From Brevibacillus laterosporus DSM 25 (lineage in GTDB: Bacteria; Bacillota; Bacilli; Brevibacillales; Brevibacillaceae): a stretch of 64,000 nt of DNA. The stretch is from contig NZ_CP017705.1 in NCBI RefSeq assembly GCF_002706795.1, positions 3,470,501 through 3,534,500 of the forward strand, in the 5' to 3' direction. A program made the translations under genes and the position numbers. This document shows positions 45,301 to 53,571 of the stretch, one piece after another (position 1 is the first letter of the stretch; every line of letters starts with the position of its first letter). The notes under the pieces were generated by a model. It was not told the DNA's origin. It did no database searches and saw only the letters and a list, made by a program, of their open reading frames with translations.

Positions 45301-46805
45301 ACAAAGGGAAAGTTTTTTTAGTAGGTGCTGGGCCTGGTGACCCTAAGTTAATTACGGTGCGTGGATTGGAAACGATTCAAATGGCTGATTGCATCGTGTA
45401 TGATCGCTTGGCGAGTCCACGGTTGTTAGCTCATGCAAAACCGGACGTAGAACTAATATATTGTGGAAAACTGCCTGACCGTCATACATTAACCCAAGAA
45501 GAAATCAATCAGGTATTAGTCGATAAAGCATTAGAAGGGAAAGTCGTTACTCGTCTAAAAGGTGGGGACCCTTCTATCTTTGGTCGTGTTGGTGAAGAGG
45601 CTGAAGAGTTAGCTAAGCACGATATTTTATTTGAAATTGTGCCAGGCATCACTTCAGGGATTGCTGCTCCGGCGTATGCTGGCATCCCGGTGACCCATCG
45701 GGATTTTAATTCGTCTTTAGCGATAGTGACAGGACATGAGCGTCCAGAGAAAACAGAATCAAGTATTAACTGGGAAAAATTAGCTACGGCTGTCGGCACG
45801 CTCATCTTTTATATGGGAGTAGGGAATCTACCCTATATTACGGAACAATTAATGAAGAACGGTCGATCTCCCAAAACACCGGTCGCTTTGGTGCGCTGGG
45901 GGACTTTAGTAGAACAGGAAACCTTGGTTGGTACCTTGGAAGACATTGTAGAGAAGCGTGAGCAAGCGGGCTTAACGAATCCTTCTATTATTGTGGTTGG
46001 TGAAGTGGTACAGCTTCGTGAAAAACTACAATGGTTTGAGAAGAAACCGTTGTTTGGGAAGCGTGTACTCGTGACGCGTGCTAGAAGTCAGGCTAGCGAA
46101 CTATCGAATCAAATCAATGAATTGGGCGGGGAGGCATATGAATTCCCGTTGATAAAGATGGTTGAGCCACAAGCCCTACCACAATTGGATACCGCACTTC
46201 AACAGCTATCAGAGTATGACTGGGTTATGTTTACTAGCCCAAATGGGGTTCAATTCTTCTTTAAGCGCTTGCGTGAACTAAAGATTGACATTCGTACCCT
46301 AACCGGTAAGATTGCGGCAGTTGGTCCAAAAACGGCCTCCATGCTAGAAGAAAGAGGCTTGACGGTAGATGTCCTACCCGGCGAATTTCTGGCAGAAGGC
46401 TTGGTAGAGTCCCTTAAGGATGAATTACAGCCAGGCTCTAAAGTGCTGCTTCCACGTGCCGATATAGCGCGCGAAACCTTACCAAGAGAGCTGAGAACTC
46501 TCGGCATGGAAGTGACGGAAGTAGATACCTATGATACAGTTATAGATGCACAGAACATTGGAGAAACAGTTTCTCTGTTGGAAGAAAAGGCGATACAGAT
46601 CATTACATTTACCAGCTCCTCCACGGTTAAAAACTTTGTGGAAGCGCTGAAGGAATACGATCTTACCCAATTACTTCAAGGTGTGCAGATTGCTTGCATC
46701 GGACCGATTACAGCGGATACGGCAAGACAAGCAGGACTGCAAGTGGATATCATGGCAAGTGAATATACTATTGAAGGACTCGTAAATGCACTAATTACCA
46801 CGTAA
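45297..46805 (+). CDS. cobA-hemD: Uroporphyrinogen-III C-methyltransferase / uroporphyrinogen-III synthase fusion
   Basis: Two successive steps are fused in 502 residues. Residues 1-245 are the SAM-dependent CobA, which makes precorrin-2 ([59 protein letters not shown]). Residues 255-502 are HemD ([55 protein letters not shown]), which cyclises hydroxymethylbilane. Such fusions occur in Firmicutes and tie uroporphyrinogen III directly to the corrin/siroheme branch. It overlaps hemC by four bases and precedes hemB by 15. Confidence 0.95.
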   Translation: MNKGKVFLVGAGPGDPKLITVRGLETIQMADCIVYDRLASPRLLAHAKPDVELIYCGKLPDRHTLTQEEINQVLVDKALEGKVVTRLKGGDPSIFGRVGEEAEELAKHDILFEIVPGITSGIAAPAYAGIPVTHRDFNSSLAIVTGHERPEKTESSINWEKLATAVGTLIFYMGVGNLPYITEQLMKNGRSPKTPVALVRWGTLVEQETLVGTLEDIVEKREQAGLTNPSIIVVGEVVQLREKLQWFEKKPLFGKRVLVTRARSQASELSNQINELGGEAYEFPLIKMVEPQALPQLDTALQQLSEYDWVMFTSPNGVQFFFKRLRELKIDIRTLTGKIAAVGPKTASMLEERGLTVDVLPGEFLAEGLVESLKDELQPGSKVLLPRADIARETLPRELRTLGMEVTEVDTYDTVIDAQNIGETVSLLEEKAIQIITFTSSSTVKNFVEALKEYDLTQLLQGVQIACIGPITADTARQAGLQVDIMASEYTIEGLVNALITT

Positions 46806-46820
46806 AAGGGGAAGTAGACT

Positions 46821-47801
46821 ATGATTAAATTTGACCGTCATCGTCGTTTGCGCCGAAGCCAAGCGATGCGTAACCTTGTACGAGAAAACCATGTGCGTGT
46901 AGAAGATTTGATCTATCCACTGTTCATAGTAGAAGGGGAAAATATTAAAAATGAAATTTCCTCTATGCCTGGCGTTTTCCATTTTTCCTTGGATCGTCTT
47001 AATGAAGAACTTGAAGAAATCGTTAGCTTAGGCATTCAATCTGTTCTTTTGTTTGGAGTGCCAGAGCATAAAGATGCTCTTGGAACGGAAGCATATGCAG
47101 AAAATGGGATTGTACAGCAAGCTATTCGTCACATAAAAGCCTCTTTCCCCGAGATGCTGGTCATTGCGGATACATGCCTATGTGAATATACCGATCATGG
47201 TCACTGTGGTGTTTTGCATGAATGTGGAGAGCTATTAAATGATGAGTCTCTTGTTTTATTAAGCCAAGCTGCTGTATCACAAGCTAAAGCCGGCGCGGAT
47301 ATCATCGCGCCATCCAATATGATGGACGGTTTTGTAACAGCCATTCGTGAAGCTTTAGATGAAGCTGGATTTACACATATTCCAATCATGTCCTATGCGG
47401 TTAAATATGCTTCTGCATACTACGGCCCATTCCGTGAAGCAGCTCAATCCGCTCCGAAGTTTGGTAACCGTAAGTCCTACCAAATGGACTATGCTAATGC
47501 ACGTGAAGGTCTACGTGAAGCAGAATCCGATGTGCTAGAAGGGGCCGATTTCTTAATGGTTAAACCAGGTCTTGCCTATATGGACATGGTTTTACGTTTG
47601 CGTCAAAGCTTTGATTTGCCGTTGGTTGTTTACAATATCAGTGGAGAGTATTCCATGGTGAAAGCAGCTAGTGCCAATGGCTGGATTGACGAACAAGGCG
47701 TCGTTATGGAAACGATGATGGGATTCAAACGCGCAGGTGCTGATTTAATCATTACGTACCATGCAAAAGATGTTGCCAAGTGGCTACAAGGAGGTTTGTA
47801 A
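46821..47801 (+). CDS. hemB: Delta-aminolevulinic acid dehydratase (porphobilinogen synthase)
   Basis: HemB condenses two 5-aminolevulinates into porphobilinogen. The 326-residue product has a zinc-binding cysteine set in [16 protein letters not shown], and the two catalytic lysine regions [20 protein letters not shown] and [13 protein letters not shown]. The zinc-type cysteines indicate a Zn enzyme rather than a Mg-only one. It is followed one base later by the siroheme decarboxylase-like gene with its own AAGGAGG site. Confidence 0.96.
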   Translation: MIKFDRHRRLRRSQAMRNLVRENHVRVEDLIYPLFIVEGENIKNEISSMPGVFHFSLDRLNEELEEIVSLGIQSVLLFGVPEHKDALGTEAYAENGIVQQAIRHIKASFPEMLVIADTCLCEYTDHGHCGVLHECGELLNDESLVLLSQAAVSQAKAGADIIAPSNMMDGFVTAIREALDEAGFTHIPIMSYAVKYASAYYGPFREAAQSAPKFGNRKSYQMDYANAREGLREAESDVLEGADFLMVKPGLAYMDMVLRLRQSFDLPLVVYNISGEYSMVKAASANGWIDEQGVVMETMMGFKRAGADLIITYHAKDVAKWLQGGL

Positions 47802-47802
47802 C

Positions 47803-48864
47803 ATGTCGGTTGACTTACTAGATACGTTAGATAAAGAGATTTTGGATGCCATTCAAAAAGAGATTCCATTAGTTCCTGAACCATTTAAAGTCATGGCAGA
47901 AAATTTAGGAACAACAGAAGAAGAGTTAATGGCTCGCTTGGAAAAAATGAAAGGCGATTCTATCCGTCAAATTTCTGCTATTTGTGATACCAAAGCATTA
48001 GGATATAAATCAAGCCTTGTAGCGGCTCGTATTGCTCCAGATAAATTAGATGAGATGGCTGTAAAGATTTTTAATTCCCACCCTGGTATTACACATAACT
48101 ATAAACGTAACCATGACTTTAACCTGTGGTTCACGATTGCTCTACCTCCGAATAGTCGTTTTGGATTGGAAAAAACGGTTGAAATCTTAGGAGAATTGTC
48201 TAATGTGGAATCGATTCGCATTCTACCGACTCTAAAACTGTTTAAAATCGGAGTACAATTAGATGTGAAAAAGGAAACGGAAGCGAATACGAAATCCGCA
48301 CCTACCTACACGGAAGAAATGCGCCAGGCAGCGATTGATCTTGGTATCACTGATGAAGATATCAAGGTGATTATCCAATTGCAAAAGGATTTACCTATCA
48401 CTTCCCGTCCATTTGATGAATGGGCAAAAAACGCTGGCATGACAACAGAGGAATTATTACATCACGCGAAAGTATTGGTGGAGCGTGGTCAAATGCGCCG
48501 TTTCTCTGCGGTTCTAAACCACCGCAAAGCTGGATTCCGTGCAAATGGTATGGGTGTATGGAATGTACCAGAAGAACAAGCTGAGGAAATTGGAATGAAA
48601 ATGGGTTCCTTCCGAGCGGTTAGCCATTGCTATTTACGTCCTACCTACCCAGATTGGAAATACAGTATCTTTACGATGGTACATGGTCGTGATAAGGAAG
48701 AGTGTGAATCAATCCTACAAGCAATTGAGGATGAAACGGGTATCACGGATCGTATCACATTGTACTCTACGAAAGAATACAAGAAAACACGCGTATCTTA
48801 TTTCACACCTGAGATTTATGAATGGGAAAATGAGATGGCGGAAAAACTGGGATTGGATAAGTAA
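47803..48864 (+). CDS. Fused AhbA-AhbB-type siroheme decarboxylase
   Basis: The product of 353 residues is two AsnC/Lrp-like halves in tandem. The first (about 1-165) has AhbA landmarks: an HTH-like start (LDKEILDAIQKEIPLVPEPF) and THNYKRNHDFNLWFTIALPP. The second (about 180-350) has the AhbB landmark SHCYLRPTYPDWKYSIFTMV. In the Ahb heme route these proteins decarboxylate siroheme to 12,18-didecarboxysiroheme; they are often misannotated as Lrp regulators. The usual arrangement is two separate proteins, so this is a fusion. ATG 47803 follows AAGGAGGTTTGTAAC one base after hemB. No AhbC or AhbD radical SAM gene is in the window, so the pathway here is incomplete. A heme d1-type (NirD/NirL) role is the alternative. 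Confidence 0.85.
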   Translation: MSVDLLDTLDKEILDAIQKEIPLVPEPFKVMAENLGTTEEELMARLEKMKGDSIRQISAICDTKALGYKSSLVAARIAPDKLDEMAVKIFNSHPGITHNYKRNHDFNLWFTIALPPNSRFGLEKTVEILGELSNVESIRILPTLKLFKIGVQLDVKKETEANTKSAPTYTEEMRQAAIDLGITDEDIKVIIQLQKDLPITSRPFDEWAKNAGMTTEELLHHAKVLVERGQMRRFSAVLNHRKAGFRANGMGVWNVPEEQAEEIGMKMGSFRAVSHCYLRPTYPDWKYSIFTMVHGRDKEECESILQAIEDETGITDRITLYSTKEYKKTRVSYFTPEIYEWENEMAEKLGLDK

Positions 48865-48935
48865 ACGCGGACAATATCCGCTAGATTGCAATGCATGCGC
48901 TGTTTCCTGATAAGGAGCATATTGTCATAACAGGA

Positions 48936-48972
48936 AAACGCTTGTTTGATCACTTTCAAACAAGCGTTTTTT
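48936..48972 (+). terminator. Terminator/attenuator between ahbAB and hemL
   Basis: AAACGCTTGTTTG and CAAACAAGCGTTT are perfect 13-base arms around an eight-base loop, followed by T. It is a full-strength intrinsic terminator inside the hem operon, 41 bases before the hemL start. Upstream alternative pairings (48867-48926) make it a candidate attenuator. Confidence 0.9.
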
Positions 48973-49013
48973 CTAACAGTTTCACTATAACAGATATTAA
49001 TGGGGTGAGTGGA

Positions 49014-50306
49014 ATGACTCGACAATTTACTAAATCAATGAAATTACATAAAGAAGCGGTAGAATACATTCCCGGTGGGGTTAATAGCCCAGTGCGTGCA
49101 TTTAAAAGCGTAGGGGGCAATCCTATTTATATGGAAAAAGGGGAAGGGTCCCGTATTACCGATGTAGATGGGCATACTTATATTGATTATATTGGCTCTT
49201 GGGGACCTTTGATTTTGGGACATGCTCATCCAAAAGTATTGCAGGCGATTAGTGAAACTGCCTTGCTTGGTACTAGTTTTGGAGCACCTACAGAACGTGA
49301 AACCACGATGGCCAAGCTAGTGTGCGACATTGTCCCTTCAGTAGAAGTTGTGAGAATGGTAAACTCAGGGACAGAAGCAACAATGAGTGCACTTCGCCTA
49401 GCTCGTGGATACACGAGACGAGACAAAATCATGAAGTTTGAAGGCTGTTATCATGGCCACGCGGACAGTTTGCTGATTAAGGCTGGTTCGGGTGTTGCCA
49501 CATTAGGATTGCCGGATAGCCCTGGTGTGCCTGAAACAATTGCAGTAAATACCATTACGGTACCATATAATGACGTTGATAGTGTACGTCTTGCCTTTGA
49601 AAAATTCGCCAATGAAATAGCAGCTGTTATTGTAGAACCAGTTGGTGGAAATATGGGTGTTGTGCCACCTCAACCAGGCTTTTTAGAGGAATTGCGTAGT
49701 ATTACGGAAAAACATGGTACAGTCCTTATTTTTGACGAAGTGATGACTGGATTCCGTGTAGCCCGTGGTGGTGCGCAAGACTTATATAACATCACACCAG
49801 ACTTAACCACGATGGGTAAGGTAATTGGTGGAGGGTTGCCAGTTGGAGCATACGGAGGTAAACGTGAAATTATGCAGCATGTAGCTCCAGCGGGAAGCGT
49901 ATATCAAGCAGGGACCTTATCAGGTAACCCACTGGCAATGGCAGCGGGTATTGCTACATTGTCAGAGCTTAGTAAGCCAGGTGTCTACGAACAACTGGAT
50001 GCTCGTTCAGCCCGCCTAGCAGAAGGCTTAGCAGCTAATGCAACTAAATTAGGAATTCCTCATACCGTAAATCGTGTTGGATCGATGGTATGCTTATTCT
50101 TTACAGATACCCCAGTTGTCAATTATGAGACAGCTAAAACAGCAGATCTGGATAAGTTTTCACGTTATTTCCAACAGTTGTTACAAGAAGGTATCATGAT
50201 TCCACCTTCCCAATTCGAAGGCATGTTCGTCTCAGTTATGCACACTGATGAAGATATTGAAAAGACCATTCAAGCAAGCTATAGGGCAATGGCTACTCTA
50301 GTCTAA
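49014..50306 (+). CDS. hemL: Glutamate-1-semialdehyde 2,1-aminomutase
   Basis: HemL is a PLP enzyme that makes 5-aminolevulinate. The 430-residue product has [57 protein letters not shown] and the PLP lysine in [19 protein letters not shown]. The frame is open from 48891 through the terminator, but ATG 49014 follows GGGGTGAGTGGA and matches the family start. It is the last hem gene of the cluster and ends in a strong terminator. Confidence 0.96.
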   Translation: MTRQFTKSMKLHKEAVEYIPGGVNSPVRAFKSVGGNPIYMEKGEGSRITDVDGHTYIDYIGSWGPLILGHAHPKVLQAISETALLGTSFGAPTERETTMAKLVCDIVPSVEVVRMVNSGTEATMSALRLARGYTRRDKIMKFEGCYHGHADSLLIKAGSGVATLGLPDSPGVPETIAVNTITVPYNDVDSVRLAFEKFANEIAAVIVEPVGGNMGVVPPQPGFLEELRSITEKHGTVLIFDEVMTGFRVARGGAQDLYNITPDLTTMGKVIGGGLPVGAYGGKREIMQHVAPAGSVYQAGTLSGNPLAMAAGIATLSELSKPGVYEQLDARSARLAEGLAANATKLGIPHTVNRVGSMVCLFFTDTPVVNYETAKTADLDKFSRYFQQLLQEGIMIPPSQFEGMFVSVMHTDEDIEKTIQASYRAMATLV

Positions 50307-50349
50307 GCAACAAAATTAATTGGTTCAAATGGAAATATAGGTTGTGAAG

Positions 50350-50384
50350 CAGATAGATGGAACAGTCCATCTATCTGTTTTTTT
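50350..50384 (+). terminator. Terminator of hemL
   Basis: CAGATAGATGGA and TCCATCTATCTG are perfect arms followed by seven T, 43 bases after the hemL stop. Confidence 0.95.
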
Positions 50385-50498
50385 GTATTCATAAAACTTG
50401 CTGAAAAAAGCAAAGTTCACCTACTTTTCCTAGCAAGATGCTATAATAAATAGGGGGTTCTATAACAGACAAAGAAAGAGACACCAAGGAGGAATGAC

Positions 50499-50954
50499 AT
50501 GGGAGGAGAACGTTTTACAGCACCAGTCACCGTGCATATTTTTTTGCGAAGGGATAACAAAATCCTACTGTTAAGAAGGTATCAGACCGGGTATGAAGAT
50601 GGTAATTACAGTGTTGTAGCCGGTCACCTTGATGGTGGTGAACAGGTGATAGAAGCTGCGATTCGTGAAGCACGTGAGGAAGCAGGTATTGCTTTAAAGC
50701 CTGAACAAGTAACGATAACGGGCATCATGCATCGTTTGTCAGATGATGAGCGTATTGACTTTTTTGTAACAGCAACAGAATGGTCAGGAGAGATTTATAA
50801 TGCAGAACCCCATAAATGTGATGAATTAGCATGGTTCTCTATTCATGATCTTCCTCAAAATACCATTTCGTACATAAAAAAAGCGATTGAGCTATCGGTC
50901 AGTCGATCTGAAATTTGGTTTGATAGTTACGGATTTGAAAATAAGGAGGTATAG
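50499..50954 (+). CDS. NUDIX hydrolase
   Basis: The 151-residue product is a NUDIX pyrophosphohydrolase. The box is complete: GHLDGGEQVIEAAIREAREEAGI, written here as its start GHLDGGEQ and its end REAREEAGI, with the metal-binding glutamates. N-terminal VHIFLRRDNKILLLRRYQTG fits the strand preceding the box. Substrate unknown (nucleotide sugar or dNTP). ATG 50499 follows AAGGAGGAATGAC. One base separates its stop from the epimerase-family gene, so the two are co-transcribed. Confidence 0.92.
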   Translation: MGGERFTAPVTVHIFLRRDNKILLLRRYQTGYEDGNYSVVAGHLDGGEQVIEAAIREAREEAGIALKPEQVTITGIMHRLSDDERIDFFVTATEWSGEIYNAEPHKCDELAWFSIHDLPQNTISYIKKAIELSVSRSEIWFDSYGFENKEV

Positions 50955-50955
50955 T

Positions 50956-51852
50956 GTGCAAACAGCGCTTGTTTTAGGGGGAACTCGTTTTTTTGGAAAA
51001 AGGTTGGTTCAGGAGCTTTTGGATAAGGGAATGAAAGTTACCCTTGCAAATCGCGGGCTTACCGAAGACCCATTTGGTAACCAGGTAGAGAGAATTATTG
51101 TCGACCGTTATGATGAGGAGTCTATGCTGTCTGCATTTGAGGATTACGAATTTGATATGATTTTTGATAATATTTGCTATGCATCAGAAGATGCTCGAAT
51201 TGCTATAAAGGTTTTTACTGATAAAGTGTCTCGTTATATTTTTACCTCTACGTTATCTGTCTATGATGAGGTAGACCGATTTGTAACGGAAGAGGATTTT
51301 GATCCATATCACTACCCAATTCAATATGTGACTAGACAAGAAACATCCTATAAGGAAGGCAAGCGTTTGGCCGAAGCGGTGTTCTTTCAAGAAGCTCCTT
51401 TTCCTGTGGCGGCCATTCGTTTTCCGATTGTATTAGGAGACGATGATTATACGCGTCGTTTACATTTTCACGTAGAACATGTGATGAAACAATGGCCAAT
51501 CGGAATTCCGAACCTAGATGCGACTATTGGATTTATCCCAGCTAATCAAGCAGCACGTTTTTTGCTATGGGCTGCTGAAGAGGAACTGGAGGGGACTTTT
51601 AATGCTTGCTCCCACGGGGGTATTACACTAAAAGGACTTATCAACCTGATTGAAGAGAGTACTGGTAAACAAGCCGTGATTATGTCAGAGACAGAGGATG
51701 AGCACATGTCTCCATTCGGAGTATCACAATCCGTTTGGTGCATGAGCAATGAAAAGGCAAAGGAGACAGGCTTTTTATTCGTTCCTTTACAAGAATGGTT
51801 ACCATCACTTATTCAGCGAATCAAGAAAACATTTGAAAAAGAAGAGAGTTAG
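50956..51852 (+). CDS. NAD-dependent epimerase/dehydratase-family protein
   Basis: An extended short-chain dehydrogenase of 298 residues. The NAD-binding loop is near the N-terminus (ALVLGGTRFFGKRLVQELLD), followed by FDNICYASEDARIAI and IFTSTLSVYDEVD, with the typical Tyr-x3-Lys replaced by SYKEGKRLAE; the exact catalytic assignment is uncertain. The frame opens earlier inside the NUDIX gene, but GTG 50956 follows AAGGAGGTATAGT. The original terminator of this two-gene unit lies downstream and has been split by an insertion sequence. Function unknown. Confidence 0.85.
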   Translation: MQTALVLGGTRFFGKRLVQELLDKGMKVTLANRGLTEDPFGNQVERIIVDRYDEESMLSAFEDYEFDMIFDNICYASEDARIAIKVFTDKVSRYIFTSTLSVYDEVDRFVTEEDFDPYHYPIQYVTRQETSYKEGKRLAEAVFFQEAPFPVAAIRFPIVLGDDDYTRRLHFHVEHVMKQWPIGIPNLDATIGFIPANQAARFLLWAAEEELEGTFNACSHGGITLKGLINLIEESTGKQAVIMSETEDEHMSPFGVSQSVWCMSNEKAKETGFLFVPLQEWLPSLIQRIKKTFEKEES

Positions 51853-51949
51853 GTAGAAGGAATAATAAAGAAAAACGTAATGACTATTCAAATGAGTATG
51901 GTTGAACTTTATGATTTATAAAAGTCCCGTTTTACCGAATCTGAACTGT

Positions 51950-51999
51950 GACCCGTAAGATGGACATTTTGAAAAAAGTGACCTTCTTACGGGTCTTTT
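51950..51999 (+). terminator. Hairpin terminator in the left end of the IS
   Basis: GACCCGTAAGA and TCTTACGGGTC are perfect 11-base arms followed by TTTT. The left arm overlaps the terminal inverted repeat. It would stop transcripts entering from the epimerase side, insulating the transposase and replacing the terminator the insertion broke. Confidence 0.8.
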
Positions 52000-52040
52000 G
52001 TGTTTTAATCAACTTATTAAAATAAAGCGAGGAAAGAATT

Positions 52041-52478
52041 GTGGGAAAAACAAGAGCTAATTCAAAGGTTTTCACGGAACAAGAAATGAAACATCTTGAA
52101 GCTAACCCTTATGTTCAGCATGTAACGTACAAAAGTATTACTTATGCACCAGCATTTAAGGTAGCAGCTGTCAAAGCGTATCAAGAGGGACAAACACCTA
52201 TGGAAATTTTTTGTGGTGCTGGTTTTGACATAGACGTTATTGGTCATGACAAACCAAAAACATGCTTAAAACGTTGGCGTAATGTGTATCAAATTCATGG
52301 AGAGATCGGCCTTTTAGAAGAACAACGAGGAAAGAAAAGTACGGGTAGACCCTCGACAACGGAGTTGTCCGTAGAGGAAAAGCTTAAACGAGCTGAGGCG
52401 CGTATCAAGTTTTTAGAGGCGGAGAACGACTTTTTAAAAAAGCTCGACGCGCTCGAAAAGCAGAAGTTGCAGAGGTAA
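52041..52478 (+). CDS. IS3-family transposase OrfA
   Basis: The 145-residue product is the DNA-binding part of the transposase: helix-turn-helix regions (FKVAAVKAYQEGQTPMEIFC; DKPKTCLKRWRNVYQIHGEI) and a C-terminal leucine-zipper-like coiled coil (VEEKLKRAEARIKFLEAEND). It starts at GTG 52041 after GAGGAAAG. A_AAA_AAG near its end allows -1 frameshifting into OrfB, so it is both a product in itself and the N-terminus of the fused transposase. Confidence 0.93.
   Translation: MGKTRANSKVFTEQEMKHLEANPYVQHVTYKSITYAPAFKVAAVKAYQEGQTPMEIFCGAGFDIDVIGHDKPKTCLKRWRNVYQIHGEIGLLEEQRGKKSTGRPSTTELSVEEKLKRAEARIKFLEAENDFLKKLDALEKQKLQR
52436..52442 (+). promoter_or_regulatory. Programmed -1 frameshift site
   Basis: A_AAA_AAG lies in frame with OrfA (codons TTA-AAA-AAG). 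Slipping back one base continues without a stop into the OrfB frame. This is the standard heptamer of IS3-family elements. OrfB is in the -1 frame relative to OrfA, as required. Confidence 0.85.
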
Positions 52479-53386
52479 CGTTATCCCCCTCCGAGCGCTA
52501 TCAAATCATTAATCGCACCATACGTCAGTACAATTTGCGTGATGTAACACGATATCTTTGTAAACTTGCATGTGTTAGTGCGAGTGGCTACTACCGTTGG
52601 CTTCGTGCGGAGAAAACTAGACAGCTACGAGAGGATGCGGACGAGCATGACATTAAACTTATCAAGAAGCACTTTGACGCTCTTCGTGGTAAAGCAGGAG
52701 CATTAGTTATTAAGATGCGACTTGAGCGTGAAAGTGGAGTGATCATGAATCATAAAAAGATTCGTCGATTGATGCGAAAGTATAAACTTGTTGCTACCAT
52801 TCGCCAAGCCAATCCCTATAGAAAATTAGCTAAGGCAACGCAAGAGCACCAAACATGTCCCAACCTGTTGCAGCGTCAGTTTGATCAGGGAGAACCTGAA
52901 AAAGTACTGCTCACCGATATTACGTATATGTATTACGGTAATGGTCAATGTGCCTACCTGTCGGTAGTCAAGGATGGGGCAACAAAACAGATTTTAGCTC
53001 ACTATCTTTCTTCTTCTTTAAAGCTTCCATTGGTGAGGATTACTTTGAAACGACTGTTCCAACGTCTAGATGGCAACATTCACCCCGAAGCCATTCTACA
53101 CTCAGACCAAGGTCTGCATTATACCCACTTTAAAACCCGTCGCTTAATCAGGAAAGCAGGCTTTAGGCAGTCCATGTCCCGTAAGGGAAACTGTTGGGAT
53201 AATGCTTCCATGGAAACTTTTTTTGGTCATATGAAAGACGATTTGGAATATAAGACATGTCAAACGATACAAGAGTTGAGGGATCGAGTAGACAGTTACA
53301 TTGATTATTACAATTCTGAACGTTACCAGTGGTCATTAAAAAAGATGACCCCTGATGAATTCAGAAGTCATCTTTTAGCTGCCTAG
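52442..53386 (+). CDS. IS3-family transposase OrfB (DDE catalytic part, via frameshift)
   Basis: This is the integrase-like catalytic region of the transposase, reached by -1 frameshift from OrfA. The frame has no ATG; the first in-frame start-like codon is TTG 52535. The DDE residues are visible: Asp in LLTDITYMYYGNG, Asp in ILHSDQGLHYTH and Glu in WDNASMETFFGHMKDDL, with the usual IS150-group spacing. There are no internal stops, so it appears functional. Confidence 0.92.
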   Translation, partial: ARRARKAEVAEVTLSPSERYQIINRTIRQYNLRDVTRYLCKLACVSASGYYRWLRAEKTRQLREDADEHDIKLIKKHFDALRGKAGALVIKMRLERESGVIMNHKKIRRLMRKYKLVATIRQANPYRKLAKATQEHQTCPNLLQRQFDQGEPEKVLLTDITYMYYGNGQCAYLSVVKDGATKQILAHYLSSSLKLPLVRITLKRLFQRLDGNIHPEAILHSDQGLHYTHFKTRRLIRKAGFRQSMSRKGNCWDNASMETFFGHMKDDLEYKTCQTIQELRDRVDSYIDYYNSERYQWSLKKMTPDEFRSHLLAA

Positions 53387-53571
53387 TTAGGTATTCTTTT
53401 AAAACTGTCTACAAATAGGGTCACAGTTCAATCATGGTATTGCGGGACTTTTTTCAAAATCAGTAGGTGAGATGTATACCTTATGTCAAATCCTTCTCTC
53501 ATGTTCTATTTCCATTGCTCTGTCCATATAGATATAGGGAAATGCTTGTGGAGCTGAAAGGAGGAGCAGGT

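Larger units (their letters stand above)
51942..53430 (+). mobile_element. IS3-family insertion sequence, IS150-like
   Basis: The element is 1489 bases. The ends are inverted repeats starting TGAACTGTGACCC on both sides, with inner matches to about 34 bases, and the TG/CA tips of the IS3 family. ATC is duplicated at both edges (51939-51941 and 53431-53433), a 3-base target duplication. It codes for two overlapping frames joined by a -1 frameshift site, and all parts look intact, so it may be active. It lies 142 bases upstream of spoVID. Confidence 0.95.
51920..53454 (+). terminator. Terminator of the NUDIX/epimerase unit, split by an IS
   Basis: Removing the IS and one copy of the 3-base duplication restores AAAAGTCCCG (51920-51929), a 21-base loop and CGGGACTTTTTT (53443-53454), a standard rho-independent terminator. 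TACC/GGTA in the loop lengthens the stem, placing the insertion at the hairpin tip. Confidence 0.85.

Noticed and set aside
47803-48864. Lrp/AsnC transcriptional regulator
   Set aside because: The fold is shared, but the two halves carry AhbA and AhbB landmarks and the gene lies inside a tetrapyrrole operon, so siroheme decarboxylase fits better.
48891-49013. N-terminal extension of HemL
   Set aside because: The region contains an intrinsic terminator, and ATG 49014 has a good ribosome site and the expected family start.
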